From: Variovorax brevis
GTDB lineage: Bacteria; Pseudomonadota; Gammaproteobacteria; Burkholderiales; Burkholderiaceae_C
Assembly: GCF_030317105.1 (NCBI RefSeq)
Contig: NZ_JASZYG010000026.1
Coordinates: 1-64,000 of the forward strand
Reading direction: 5' to 3'
DNA: 64,000 nucleotides
Shown: positions 25,354 to 34,465 of the stretch, piece after piece
Layout: each line of letters opens with the position of its first letter
Numbering within the stretch: position 1 is the stretch's first letter
Position numbers and translations under genes: made by a program
The notes under the pieces: generated by a model
Told to the model about the DNA's origin: nothing
Database searches by the model: none
Seen by the model: the letters and a program-made list of their open reading frames with translations, nothing else

Positions 25354-26546
25354 CCCGCGAGTTCAGGCCCGCGCAGCGCCTCATGCGCGAGCGTGACCCA
25401 ATACGCCGCACCCAGCGACAGGATGTCGTCATTGAAGTCATAAAGCGGGTTGTGCACAGGCGGATCGTTGCGCGTGCGCGCCGTCCCGATGATGGCGTAC
25501 GCCCCCGGACAGGCCTGCAGCATGAACGCGAAATCTTCCGACCCCATGCGCAGCGCGCACTGCGCATCGACCTGCTCGGCGCCCACCAGTTTCGACGCCG
25601 CGCGCGCCACGACGTCCACGTGTTCCGGCGTATTCACCACGGCCGGGTAATGCCGCCGGTAGTTCAGGCAGATCCCGGTTTCGCTCGATTCCGCGACGCC
25701 CGCGCAAATCGCGCGGATTCGCGCCTCGGCGCGGTCCTGCACCGCCGGCAGGAAAGCCCGGCAGGTGCCACGCAGCGTGACGGATTCCGGAATCACGTTC
25801 CAGGTGTCGCCGCCCTGGATCTGCGTCACGCTCACGACCAGTGCGTCGGCGGCGCTGACGTTGCGGCTCACGATGCCCTGCAGCGCCGCGATCAACTGCG
25901 CGCTGGCCAGCACGGGGTCCACGCTGTCTTGCGGATGCGCCGCATGGGCGCCCTTGCCGGTGATCACGATTTCGAACAGGTCCGAGCACGCCAGCATCGG
26001 GCCCGGCCGCGTCGCGAAGTGGCCGAACGCGAGACCCGGCGCGTTGTGCAGGCCGTACACGGCGTCGCAGGGAAACAGCTTGAAGAGGCCCTGTTCGACC
26101 ATCGCGCGGCCACCGCCTTCGTTCTCTTCGGCCGGCTGGAAGATGAAGTGCACGGTGCCTTCGAAGCTGCGGTGTTCACTCAGGTGCTGCGCCGCGCCCA
26201 GCAGCATGGCCATGTGCCCGTCGTGCCCGCAGCCGTGCATTTTCCCGGGAACGGTGGAGGCGTGCGGCGCCGTGCCTCGCTCGCAGATGTGCAGCGCGTC
26301 CATGTCCGCGCGCAGTCCAATCGTCGGGCCTTCGCCATTGCGCAAGGTGGCGACCACGCCGGTGCCGGCCAGTCCGCGGTGCACCTCCAGCCCCATCGTC
26401 TCCAGCGCGCGAACCAGCACCTGGGCGGTGCGATGCTCCTCGAAGGCGGTCTCCGGATGCGCATGGAAGTCACGGCGCCACGCGACCATCCTGTTGCAGG
26501 TTTGCGCGGAAATGGAGGCGGTCGGCGAAAGCGTCGTTGAAGTCAT
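25350..26546 (-). CDS. M20-family metallopeptidase/amidohydrolase (hippurate hydrolase-like)
   Basis: 398 residues. Metal-binding residues typical of M20D are present: HGCGHDGHMAMLL near residue 100, PAEENEGGGRAMVEQG near 130, and a C-terminal MGSEDFAFM near 340. The dimerisation domain lies between about 180 and 290. These enzymes remove acyl groups from N-acyl amino acids. ATG at 26546 is preferred over an upstream TTG at 26579. Divergent from a LysR gene, which probably controls it. Confidence 0.88.
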   Translation of the reverse strand: MTSTTLSPTASISAQTCNRMVAWRRDFHAHPETAFEEHRTAQVLVRALETMGLEVHRGLAGTGVVATLRNGEGPTIGLRADMDALHICERGTAPHASTVPGKMHGCGHDGHMAMLLGAAQHLSEHRSFEGTVHFIFQPAEENEGGGRAMVEQGLFKLFPCDAVYGLHNAPGLAFGHFATRPGPMLACSDLFEIVITGKGAHAAHPQDSVDPVLASAQLIAALQGIVSRNVSAADALVVSVTQIQGGDTWNVIPESVTLRGTCRAFLPAVQDRAEARIRAICAGVAESSETGICLNYRRHYPAVVNTPEHVDVVARAASKLVGAEQVDAQCALRMGSEDFAFMLQACPGAYAIIGTARTRNDPPVHNPLYDFNDDILSLGAAYWVTLAHEALRGPELAG

Positions 26547-26604
26547 GGCCAACGATTCTGGAAGCGTCAATCGGTGCAAACAATGGCAAAAGGCAAGCCC
26601 GATC

Positions 26605-26621
26605 GTTGACGAAACGACAAC
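26605..26621. promoter_or_regulatory. LysR-type binding site candidate (T-N11-A)
   Basis: GTTG at 26605-26608 and CAAC at 26618-26621 form a dyad containing the LysR core T-N11-A. It lies between the divergent M20 and LysR genes, 43 bases before the LysR start. Confidence 0.4.
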
Positions 26622-26663
26622 AGTGCAACCTGATTCATACCCCCGGTGGGTCCGCCCGATGCG

Positions 26664-27593
26664 ATGATTTCCGCCATGCAGGAACTGCTTGATTCACGCC
26701 GCGTGCACTACTTTCTCCAGGTGGTGGCGAGCGGCTCGGTGCGCGCCGCCGCGGAACAGTTGGGCGTCGAGGCCTCGGCGGTGAGCCGGGCCGTCTCGCT
26801 GCTCGAAAAGGAATGCGGCATGGCCTTGCTGGAACGCCGCGGCCGCGGGGTCGTGCCGACGGACGCCGGACGATTGCTGGCCACCTACGCACGACGCCAG
26901 CTCGACGTACAGGCCACTTTCTACGCCGAAGTCGAAAGCCTTCGAAGCGCCAGCCGCGGCCACATCGACCTGGTGCTCGGCGAGGGCATGCTCGACCTGT
27001 TCTTCCAGCCGCTCGTGTCCGACTTCATGCGCGCGCACGCGCACGTCACGGTGAACCTCAACGTGCAAAGCACCGCTGACAGCATCGACCTGATCCTGCA
27101 GGACAAAGCCCACGTCGGCGTCGTGTTCCAGCCGCCTTCGGACGTGCGCCTGCGCTCGCACCACGCCACGCCGTCGGCGCCGATCCAGGCCATCGTCCAT
27201 CGCTCGCATCCGCTGACGCAGATCGGCCGGCCGCTGCAACTGAGCGACCTGCTGGGCTATCCCGGCGCCGCCATGCAGGATTCATTCGGCGTACGCCAGC
27301 ACGTGAATGCGGCCGAGATCAGCGAGCAGTTGCAGTTGAACAATGTGCTCGTCACGTCCTCTTTCAAGGTGCTGTGGCACTTCGCCGATGCGGGCCTGGG
27401 CTACGCCCTGACCACCGCCAGCGCGGCCTTCGCGTCGCGCATCCAGATGCCGGACGTTGTGGCGCTTCCGATGGCCAATCCCATCCTCAACCGGGGTGCC
27501 ATGCACGTGCTCACGCGCACGGGCCGGCACCTTCCTCCGGCAGTGCTGTCGTTGCTCGAGCACTTCATCAAGGGTATACCCGCGCAACGCTGA
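26664..27593 (+). CDS. LysR-family transcriptional regulator
   Basis: 309 residues. The N-terminal helix-turn-helix (RRVHYFLQVVASGSVRAAAEQL, EASAVSRAVSLLEKECG in family form) occupies residues 10-65, and a LysR effector domain follows. It is divergent from the M20 gene with a T-N11-A dyad between them, and upstream of a Bug-type binding protein. GTG at 26646 and ATG at 26676 are alternative starts. Confidence 0.88.
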   Translation: MISAMQELLDSRRVHYFLQVVASGSVRAAAEQLGVEASAVSRAVSLLEKECGMALLERRGRGVVPTDAGRLLATYARRQLDVQATFYAEVESLRSASRGHIDLVLGEGMLDLFFQPLVSDFMRAHAHVTVNLNVQSTADSIDLILQDKAHVGVVFQPPSDVRLRSHHATPSAPIQAIVHRSHPLTQIGRPLQLSDLLGYPGAAMQDSFGVRQHVNAAEISEQLQLNNVLVTSSFKVLWHFADAGLGYALTTASAAFASRIQMPDVVALPMANPILNRGAMHVLTRTGRHLPPAVLSLLEHFIKGIPAQR

Positions 27594-27730
27594 GTCCTTC
27601 AAGCTTGCCGTTGCCTTTGGCGCAACGATTCGTCGGCCTCTTCGTCATTGTTCGGCCTCTCGTCGCTCCCCAAAATCGACACGAGGGCGGCCCGTCGTGC
27701 TGCTCAAAAACGTGTGATGGAGGACAAGCG

Positions 27731-28735
27731 ATGAGTGTGAACATTTCGATGCGATCGTTTCTACGGACTGCCGCATTCGGCATGCTGGCCTGCGTGGCGG
27801 GCGTCAGCGGTGCGCAGCAGGCCTTTCCAGCGGCCAAGCCGGTCAGCCTGATCGTCCCGTACCCCGCCGGTGGCCCCAGCGATGCGGGCGCGCGCGCATT
27901 CGCGACACCGTTCGGCGAAGCCATCGGGCAATCCACGATCGTCGAGAACCAGGGCGGCGCGACCGGAACCATCGCTGCCAACAAGACGCTGGCTGCAGCG
28001 GCCGACGGCTACAACGTCTTCTACGGTTCGCCCAACGAGGTGATCCTGGCGCCGATGGTCAACTCGGCCGTCAAGTTCAAGCCGGAAGATTTCACGCTGG
28101 TTCATCCGATTTCGACCCTTCCGCTCGTTCTGCTGACGCGCAACGACCTGAAGGTCAACAGCCTCGACGAATTCATCGACCTGTCGCGCAAGTCCACCAA
28201 GACGCCGCTGAGCTTCGGATCGGTGGGCATCGGTTCGCTCTACCACGTGGTCACCGAATACCTGGGCCGCAAGGTTGGCGCGCAGTACCACCACATTCCG
28301 TACAAGGGTTCGGCGCAGGTGTTGACCGACCTGGCCGGCGGCCAGATCGACTTTGCCATCCTGCCTTACCAGGCCTCGATCGACGGCATGGTCAAGGACA
28401 AGCGCATGCAGCTCATCTCCAGCTTCTCGCGCACCCTGCCGCCCGGCCTGAAGCACGTCAAGTCCGTGAGCGAGAGCAAGCTGCTGACGGACTTCGAGTT
28501 CACCGTGTGGGGCGGCATCTTCGTCAAGACGGGAACGCCGGATGCGATCCTCGCCACGCTGCGAAACGGCACGGTCAAGGCACTCGCCAATCCGGAGCTT
28601 CGCAAGCGCATGGAAGCCGAAGGCCGCGTGCCCTTCGACGCGAACAGCAAGGAGCAGGTCGCCGAGCTGCAGAAGGCCCAGATCGCCGCCTACCGGACGA
28701 TGATCAAAACGGTCGACTTCAAGCTGAGCAACTGA
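27731..28735 (+). CDS. Bug-family (TctC-like) tripartite tricarboxylate binding protein
   Basis: 334 residues with a signal peptide (hydrophobic stretch, cleavage about VSGAQQA near residue 28). The mature part has Bug landmarks: SLIVPYPAGGPSDAGAR, VENQGGATGTIAAN, YHHIPYKGSAQ, GGQIDFAI. Periplasmic binder of carboxylates, amides or similar molecules. No TctA/TctB membrane genes are nearby, as is usual for orphan Bug proteins in Burkholderiales. GGAGG precedes the ATG. Likely serves the adjacent hydrolases (inference). Confidence 0.9.
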   Translation: MSVNISMRSFLRTAAFGMLACVAGVSGAQQAFPAAKPVSLIVPYPAGGPSDAGARAFATPFGEAIGQSTIVENQGGATGTIAANKTLAAAADGYNVFYGSPNEVILAPMVNSAVKFKPEDFTLVHPISTLPLVLLTRNDLKVNSLDEFIDLSRKSTKTPLSFGSVGIGSLYHVVTEYLGRKVGAQYHHIPYKGSAQVLTDLAGGQIDFAILPYQASIDGMVKDKRMQLISSFSRTLPPGLKHVKSVSESKLLTDFEFTVWGGIFVKTGTPDAILATLRNGTVKALANPELRKRMEAEGRVPFDANSKEQVAELQKAQIAAYRTMIKTVDFKLSN

Positions 28736-28821
28736 TATTTCCCGCGCGCCGCTGGCCGGCGCGACGGGCTGAAAGGCGCGGGCCTTGGAGAAGACGGCGA
28801 CGCACCACGCGCAACGCTGCC

Positions 28822-29577
28822 TTACCGGGGCGCCGCGCTTTTTTCCAGCCAGCGGTCCAATGTCGTCGCGCCCAGATGGGCTCCGGCATCGGGCGTCAGG
28901 GATCTGTCATCGATGCGCGTGCCGAAGTAAAGCGCATCGTCGTCCCGGAGCACCTCGCGCGGGTCTTGCCTGGCCCGCAGTGCGCGACGCAGCAGAACAT
29001 CCAGGCTGATGGCCTCCGGGCCCGCGATCTCGCACATCCCGTTCAGCGGCGATGCGACCGCGATTTTCGACAGCGCCAACGCTACGTCGTTCGCCGCGAT
29101 CGGCTGCAAGCGTGCCGAGGAAGCGCGAACGGTCTGGCCCTCGGTGTTCGTATAGGCAATCGCGTCCAGGAACTCGAAGAACTGCGTCGCGCGCACGATC
29201 GTGTACGGCACGGCAGATTCCTTGATGAGCGCTTCCTGCGCCACCTTGGCGCGCAAGTAGCCGCTGTCGGGCGAGCGTTCCGACCCCACCACCGAGAGCG
29301 CCACGTGATGGCGCACGCCGGCGGCGGCTTCGGCGGCCAGCAGGTTGCGCGTCGAGGCCTGGAAGAAGCTCATCACCGCCTCGTCTTCAAAAGATGGCGA
29401 GTTGGTGACGTCCACCACCACGTCCGCGCCGGCCAGCGCAGTCGACAGGCCTTCACCCGTTACAGCGTTCACGCCCGAGGAGGGCGATGCCGACGACACG
29501 CTGTGGCCGGCCTCCTGCAGCAGCGCTGCGAGCTTCTTGCCGATGAGACCGCTGCCGCCAATGATCACGATGTTCAT
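28822..29577 (-). CDS. NAD(P)-binding NmrA/SDR-like oxidoreductase, ECF41 target
   Basis: 251 residues, atypical SDR: N-terminal IIGGSGLIGKKLAALL NAD(P)-binding loop at residues 4-19, then VVDVTNSPSFED and VRATQFFEFLD. Catalytic Tyr/Lys are not in the classical spacing. It lies downstream of an ECF41 sigma-factor gene and is preceded by an ECF41-type promoter (29643-29669). ECF41 sigma factors characteristically control a neighbouring carboxymuconolactone decarboxylase, oxidoreductase or epimerase gene; this is the oxidoreductase type. Confidence 0.85.
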   Translation of the reverse strand: MNIVIIGGSGLIGKKLAALLQEAGHSVSSASPSSGVNAVTGEGLSTALAGADVVVDVTNSPSFEDEAVMSFFQASTRNLLAAEAAAGVRHHVALSVVGSERSPDSGYLRAKVAQEALIKESAVPYTIVRATQFFEFLDAIAYTNTEGQTVRASSARLQPIAANDVALALSKIAVASPLNGMCEIAGPEAISLDVLLRRALRARQDPREVLRDDDALYFGTRIDDRSLTPDAGAHLGATTLDRWLEKSAAPR

Positions 29578-29642
29578 GCCAAATCCTTCAAGTGTTGGGA
29601 AACCCACGGACGGCGACACCGTGTTGCCATCCATGCACACAA

Positions 29643-29669
29643 GACGTTTGGCGTGATCGCGCTGTGACA
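29643..29669 (-). promoter_or_regulatory. ECF41-type promoter
   Basis: On the minus strand TGTCACA (29669-29663) is followed after exactly 16 bases by CGTC (29646-29643). This matches the recognised ECF41 promoter pattern. It lies between the sigma-factor gene and the oxidoreductase gene and points at the latter, 65 bases before its ATG. Confidence 0.8.
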
Positions 29670-29692
29670 GCGCGGCGAGATTTTTTTGAGTT

Positions 29693-30589
29693 TCAGTCCG
29701 AAGAAGGCGACACCCGCGCCACCGCCGCGGCGATGCGGGCGAGCTTGTCGGGATTGCGCTGCGCGTGGATCCGCACGATGCGCTCGCCGTCGGTTTCAAC
29801 GGATTGCGCCGACTCCAGCACCCCGTCGATGAAGCGCAGCAAGCCCCACTGGCCGTTGAGCAGCACCACTTCGAAGCGCACATCGTCCGGATGGCGCAGG
29901 CCGGTGGCCAGGTACAGCTGCGCGATGCGTTGCCCGCCCACCAGCGGCACGCCGAAGCTCGGCACCTTGCCGCCGCCATCGCCGATGAGGTGGGCGTCGT
30001 CGGCGAGCATGGCTTTCAGGGCAGCAAATTCCCCGCGCACCGCCGCGTCCGCGAAGCCTTGCAGCAGGCGTTGCTGGGTTTCGTGGGCGACCGTGTAGCG
30101 CGGCTTGTCGTCTTGCAGTTGCGCCTTGGCGCGGTGCACGAGTTGCCGGCAAGCGGCCTCGCTCTTGCCCAGCACCTCGGCCAACTCGGCGTATTCCGCT
30201 TCGAAGACTTCGCGCAACAGGTAGGCCGCCCGCGCCTCGGGGGCCAAGCGCTCCAGCAGCGCCAGAAAAGCGACCGACACATCGCCGGCCCGCTCCAGTT
30301 CCTGTTCCGGCGAAAAGGGCGAATCCGACATCAGCGGCTCCGGCAGCCAGGTGCCGACGTAGTGCTCGCGCTGCACCTTGGCGGAGCGCAACCGGTCGAT
30401 GGAGATCCGCGTGGTCACTGACACCAACCATGCCTCGCTGCTCTCCAGCTGCGTGGTGTCGGCTTCATGCCACCGCAACCACGCGTCCTGTACGACATCC
30501 TCGGCCTCCGCCGGCGAGCCGAGCATGCGATAGGCGATGCCCTGCAGGCGAGGGCGCAGGCGGTTGAAGGTCGCGGTCGCGGGGTCCAT
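29693..30589 (-). CDS. ECF41-family RNA polymerase sigma factor with SnoaL-like C-terminal domain
   Basis: 298 residues. Sigma-70 region 2 occupies about residues 10-75 and region 4 about 105-160. A SnoaL/NTF2-like extension covers 165-298. All three ECF41 signature motifs are present: WLPEP at 81-85, DGGGK at 204-208, NPDKL at 279-283. In characterised ECF41 factors the extension regulates sigma activity in place of an anti-sigma factor. It starts 25 bases after xthA on the same strand; no separate promoter is evident. Confidence 0.92.
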   Translation of the reverse strand: MDPATATFNRLRPRLQGIAYRMLGSPAEAEDVVQDAWLRWHEADTTQLESSEAWLVSVTTRISIDRLRSAKVQREHYVGTWLPEPLMSDSPFSPEQELERAGDVSVAFLALLERLAPEARAAYLLREVFEAEYAELAEVLGKSEAACRQLVHRAKAQLQDDKPRYTVAHETQQRLLQGFADAAVRGEFAALKAMLADDAHLIGDGGGKVPSFGVPLVGGQRIAQLYLATGLRHPDDVRFEVVLLNGQWGLLRFIDGVLESAQSVETDGERIVRIHAQRNPDKLARIAAAVARVSPSSD

Positions 30590-30614
30590 GGGATCGGCGG
30601 CTGGCCGGGCGGGG

Positions 30615-31418
30615 TCAGATCGTGAAGTCGTAGTCCACCGTGATCGGCGCATGGTCGCTGAACTTCACGGTCTTGTATATCTCTTCGCGCAGTGCCAGCC
30701 GGGCGATTTCTGGGGTGGCCAAGTGGTAGTCCAGCCGCCAGCCCACGTTCTTCGCGTAGGCCTGGCCGCGGTTGCTCCACCAAGTGTAGGCCTCGTCGGT
30801 TGTGTCCGGCTTGAGCATGCGGTACACGTCGACCAGCCCGGCGCCTTCAGCCCCGGCGTCCAGCAGCCGCGTCATCCAGGCGCGCTCCTCGGGCAGGAAG
30901 CCGCTGTTCTTCTGGTTGCTGCGCCAGTTCTTCAGGTCGATCTGCTGGTGGGCGATGTTGATGTCGCCGCACAGCACGAACTCTCGCTCGGACTTGCGGG
31001 CAAGCAGGTGCGGGAAAAAGCCCTTCAGGAAGCGGAACTTGGCGGCCTGGCGTTCTTCGCCGGATGAGCCGCTGGGGAAATAGCAGCTGATCACCGAGAA
31101 CTTGCGTTTCGGCGTGTCGAAGCGCAGCTCGAGGTAGCGCCCTTCGGCGTCGAATTCCTTGTCGCCCCAGCCCACGACCACGTCGCTCGGCGCGTGCTTC
31201 GAGTACACGGCGGTGCCGGCGTAGCCCTTTTTTTCCGCAAAGTGGAAGTGGCCCTTGAGTCCGGCCATCTCCTCGAAGCGCCCCTCGATATCGCTGGCCT
31301 GGACGCGGATTTCCTGCATGCAAATACAATCCGGCGCCAGTTCCGCGACCCAGTCGGCCACGCCTTTGGTGGCTGCGGATCGCAAGCCGTTGAGGTTGAG
31401 GCTGGTCAGTTTGAACAC
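30615..31418 (-). CDS. xthA: Exodeoxyribonuclease III
   Basis: 267 residues, endonuclease/exonuclease/phosphatase fold. Key motifs: SLNLNGLRS at the N-terminus, CMQEIR (catalytic Glu), GDINIAHQQIDLKNW (Asp/Asn), and SDHAPITVDYDF at the end (Asp-His pair). It repairs abasic sites and 3'-blocked DNA ends. The GTG start at 31418 has GGAG 8 bases upstream; its start is 13 bases from the divergent pyrE ATG. Confidence 0.92.
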   Translation of the reverse strand: MFKLTSLNLNGLRSAATKGVADWVAELAPDCICMQEIRVQASDIEGRFEEMAGLKGHFHFAEKKGYAGTAVYSKHAPSDVVVGWGDKEFDAEGRYLELRFDTPKRKFSVISCYFPSGSSGEERQAAKFRFLKGFFPHLLARKSEREFVLCGDINIAHQQIDLKNWRSNQKNSGFLPEERAWMTRLLDAGAEGAGLVDVYRMLKPDTTDEAYTWWSNRGQAYAKNVGWRLDYHLATPEIARLALREEIYKTVKFSDHAPITVDYDFTI

Positions 31419-31431
31419 GAGGAAAACTCCA

Positions 31432-32130
31432 ATGGCAGTAGATACAGGGAAGAACGGCGCAGCCGAAGGCGGGCAAATTGCCCAGGATTTCGTGCAGTTC
31501 GCGCTGGATTCAGGGGTGCTTCGCTTTGGCCAGTTCAAGACCAAGGCCGGGCGCATGAGCCCGTATTTTTTCAACGCAGGCCTGTTCGACGATGGCGCCA
31601 AGCTTTTGCGGTTGGCGGAATTCTATGCAGACAGGCTGATCGACAGCGGGCTCGAGTTCGACATGATCTTCGGCCCCGCCTACAAGGGCATTCCGCTGGG
31701 CGCCACGGTCGCAGCGGAACTCGCGCGGCGCGGGCGCAACGTGCCCTTTGCCTACAACCGCAAGGAAGCCAAGGACCACGGCGAAGGCGGCACGCTGGTC
31801 GGCGCCAAGCTGGCCGGCCGGGTGCTCATCGTCGATGACGTCATGTCCGCGGGAACGGCCGTGCGCGAGTCCATCGCCATCATCCGCGCGGCCGGCGCCA
31901 CGCCGCAGGCCGTGGCCATCGCCCTCGACCGTCAGGAAAAAGCCACGGAAAACGGTGTCGACGTAGACCACAGCGCTGTGCAATACGTGCGAAATCAGCT
32001 CGGGATGCAGGTAGTTGCGATTGCAACACTTGATGACTTGCTACAGTATCTGACCAGCCGGGCGGACGACGCCCTGCAGGAACACAAAGACGGGGTCTTG
32101 GCGTATCGGGCGCGCTATGGCGCGGCATGA
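31432..32130 (+). CDS. pyrE: Orotate phosphoribosyltransferase
   Basis: 232 residues. The PRPP-binding motif VLIVDDVMSAGTAVRES is near residue 125, and the flexible-loop segment YNRKEAKDHGEGG near 105. It converts orotate and PRPP to orotidine 5'-phosphate in pyrimidine synthesis. Divergent from xthA with a very short shared region. Confidence 0.95.
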   Translation: MAVDTGKNGAAEGGQIAQDFVQFALDSGVLRFGQFKTKAGRMSPYFFNAGLFDDGAKLLRLAEFYADRLIDSGLEFDMIFGPAYKGIPLGATVAAELARRGRNVPFAYNRKEAKDHGEGGTLVGAKLAGRVLIVDDVMSAGTAVRESIAIIRAAGATPQAVAIALDRQEKATENGVDVDHSAVQYVRNQLGMQVVAIATLDDLLQYLTSRADDALQEHKDGVLAYRARYGAA

Positions 32131-32163
32131 CGCCGATCGAACACTTGAGTAAGGTCGTTGCAG

Positions 32164-32871
32164 GTGCGCCACTTCGTTCTCCTTGCCAGCTTGCCGTTGT
32201 TGCTGAACTGCCTGTCGGGGCACGCTCAGCAGCCTGCCAACCCGCCCAGCGGCATTGGCATCTATAGCTGCGTGGATTCCAGGGGCCGCACCATCACGGC
32301 CGACCGGCCCATTGCCGACTGCGTGGACCGCGAGCAGCGCGAACTCAATCCCAGTGGCACCACCCGTCGCAAGGTCGATCCCACCTTGACGGCCCGCGAG
32401 CAGGCCGAGCGTGACGAGCGCGACCGACAGGCCGCCCAGGCCGCCCTGCGCGCACAGGAAGAGCGCCGCCGCGAACGCGCGCTGCTCATTCGCTACCCGA
32501 CCCCGGCCGCGCACGACCGCGACCGCGCGGACGCGTTGACGCAGATCAACGTGGTGATCCAGGCCGCGAAAAAACGCCTGTCCGAACTCGCCGAAGACCG
32601 CAAGAAGCTCGACGAGGAGATGGAGTTTTATTCGAAGGACCTCTCCAAGGCGCCCGGATCGGTGCGCCGCCAGATGGACGACATTGCGCAGAGCGTGGCG
32701 GTGCAAAACCGCTTCATTGCCGATCAGGAAGACGAAAAGAAGCGGGTCAACGCGCGCTTTGACGAGGAGCGCGCGCGGCTGTCGAAGCTGTGGCCGACGC
32801 CGGTGTCGACGCCTGCGGCAAAGGCCCCTTCGACGCCCGCCGCTTCGACCGGCGCGACGGCGAACAAATAG
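32164..32871 (+). CDS. Periplasmic coiled-coil protein with DUF4124-like N-terminus
   Basis: 235 residues. A signal peptide (hydrophobic LLASLPLLLNCLSG, likely cleaved after HAQ) is followed by IYSCVDSRGRTITADRPIADC, resembling DUF4124, two cysteines that may pair. The rest is strongly charged and helical (AREQAERDERDRQAAQ, long coiled coil), with a Thr/Ala/Pro tail. GTG at 32164 or TTG at 32158 could be the start. Function unknown. Confidence 0.72.
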   Translation: MRHFVLLASLPLLLNCLSGHAQQPANPPSGIGIYSCVDSRGRTITADRPIADCVDREQRELNPSGTTRRKVDPTLTAREQAERDERDRQAAQAALRAQEERRRERALLIRYPTPAAHDRDRADALTQINVVIQAAKKRLSELAEDRKKLDEEMEFYSKDLSKAPGSVRRQMDDIAQSVAVQNRFIADQEDEKKRVNARFDEERARLSKLWPTPVSTPAAKAPSTPAASTGATANK

Positions 32872-32910
32872 GCCTCGGGGCCCCCGCGCGGGAGCCCTGT
32901 CAGCGGCGGC

Positions 32911-34407
32911 TCAGCCCAGGCGCGCCTTCAGCAAGGCGTTCACCTGCCCCGGGTTGGCCTTGCCGGCGCTGGCCTTCATCACCTGGCCGACCAGGGCGTT
33001 GAAGGCCTTGTCCTTGCCGGCGCGGTATTCGTCGATGTTCTTCTGGTTCTTGGCCAGCACCTCATCGACGATTTTTTCCAGCGCACCGCTGTCGCTCATC
33101 TGCTTGAGGCCCTTGGCCTCGATCACGGCGTCGACCTCGCTGCCGTCGCCGCTCCACAGGGCGTCGAACACCTGGCGGGCGGCGTTGTTCGAGACGGTGC
33201 CGTCGCTGATGCGCGCGATCAGCTTGCCCAGTTGCGCAGCCGTGACGGGCGCTGCGTCGATGGACAGGTCTTGCGCATTCAGCCGGCGCGCGATCTCGCC
33301 GGTGATCCAGTTGCTGGCCAGCTTGGGCTGCGCGCCCGCGGCGACCACGTTGTCGAAATACCTGGCCAGCGCGACGCTTTGCGTGAGCTGTGTTGCGTCG
33401 TAGGCCGACAGGCCGTGCTCGCGCCCATAGCGATCGGCCATGGCGCGCGGCAACTCGGGCATTTCGCTTTTCACGCGATCGATCCACTCCTGCGCAATGG
33501 CGAGCGGCGGCAGGTCCGGGTCGGGAAAGTAGCGATAGTCGGCCGCGTCTTCCTTGGTGCGCATGGCGCGCGTCTCGCCCGTGTCGGGGTCGAAAAGCAC
33601 GGTGGCCTGCTGGATGGCGTGGCCGTCTTCCAGTTGCTCGATCTGCCAGCGGATTTCGTAGTCGATCGCCTGCTGCATGAATCGGAAGCTGTTGAGGTTC
33701 TTGATCTCGCGGCGCGTGCCCAGCGGCGCGCCGGGCTTGCGCACCGAGACGTTGGCGTCGCAGCGAAAGCTCCCTTCCTGCATGTTGCCGTCGCAGATGC
33801 CGATCCACGTCACGATCTTGTGCAGCTCCTTGGCGTAGGCCACGGCTTCGGCGGTCGAGCGCATGTCGGGCTCGGTCACGATTTCCAGCAGGGGCGTGCC
33901 GGCGCGGTTCAGGTCGATGCCCGACTGGCCGATGAAATTCTCGTGCAGCGACTTGCCGGCGTCTTCTTCGAGGTGGGCACGCACGAGGCGCACGCTTTTG
34001 AGCTCTTCGCCGAGGTAGAAGGACACCGTTCCGCCCTGCACGACGGGAATCTCGTACTGGCTGATCTGGTAGCCCTTGGGCAGGTCGGGGTAGAAGTAGT
34101 TCTTGCGCGCAAAAACGCTGCGCGGCGCGATGTGCGAGCCGAGCGCCAGGCCCAGCTTGATGGCGCGTTCGACAGCGCCCTTGTTCATCACCGGCAGCGT
34201 GCCGGGCAGCGCCAGGTCCACGGCGCTGGCCTGCGTGTTGGGCTCCGCGCCAAAGGCCGTCGAGGCGCGGCTGAAGATCTTGCTCGCGGTGGAAAGCTGG
34301 GCGTGCGTCTCGAAGCCGATGATGACTTCGTAGCCCTGCACCAGCGGACCCGTGGGGCGGCCGGCTTGCGCTTCGGCAAAGGGGTTTACGACAGCGGTTT
34401 CACTCAT
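32911..34407 (-). CDS. gatB: Asp-tRNA(Asn)/Glu-tRNA(Gln) amidotransferase subunit B
   Basis: 498 residues, full length. Motifs: YEVIIGFETHAQLSTASKIFSR at the N-terminus (split by family as VxIGLExHxQL), LPKGYQISQYEIP, NRAGTPLLEIVTEPD, and the C-terminal YqeY-like tail domain (residues about 350-498). It binds mischarged tRNA and phosphorylates the Asp/Glu side chain before amidation. Last gene of gatCAB. Confidence 0.97.
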   Translation of the reverse strand: MSETAVVNPFAEAQAGRPTGPLVQGYEVIIGFETHAQLSTASKIFSRASTAFGAEPNTQASAVDLALPGTLPVMNKGAVERAIKLGLALGSHIAPRSVFARKNYFYPDLPKGYQISQYEIPVVQGGTVSFYLGEELKSVRLVRAHLEEDAGKSLHENFIGQSGIDLNRAGTPLLEIVTEPDMRSTAEAVAYAKELHKIVTWIGICDGNMQEGSFRCDANVSVRKPGAPLGTRREIKNLNSFRFMQQAIDYEIRWQIEQLEDGHAIQQATVLFDPDTGETRAMRTKEDAADYRYFPDPDLPPLAIAQEWIDRVKSEMPELPRAMADRYGREHGLSAYDATQLTQSVALARYFDNVVAAGAQPKLASNWITGEIARRLNAQDLSIDAAPVTAAQLGKLIARISDGTVSNNAARQVFDALWSGDGSEVDAVIEAKGLKQMSDSGALEKIVDEVLAKNQKNIDEYRAGKDKAFNALVGQVMKASAGKANPGQVNALLKARLG

Positions 34408-34465
34408 CTCTGTTGCTCCAACTCAATACTCTCTGCATGCGCTCTGCTGCGTAAGGGGTGTGTGC

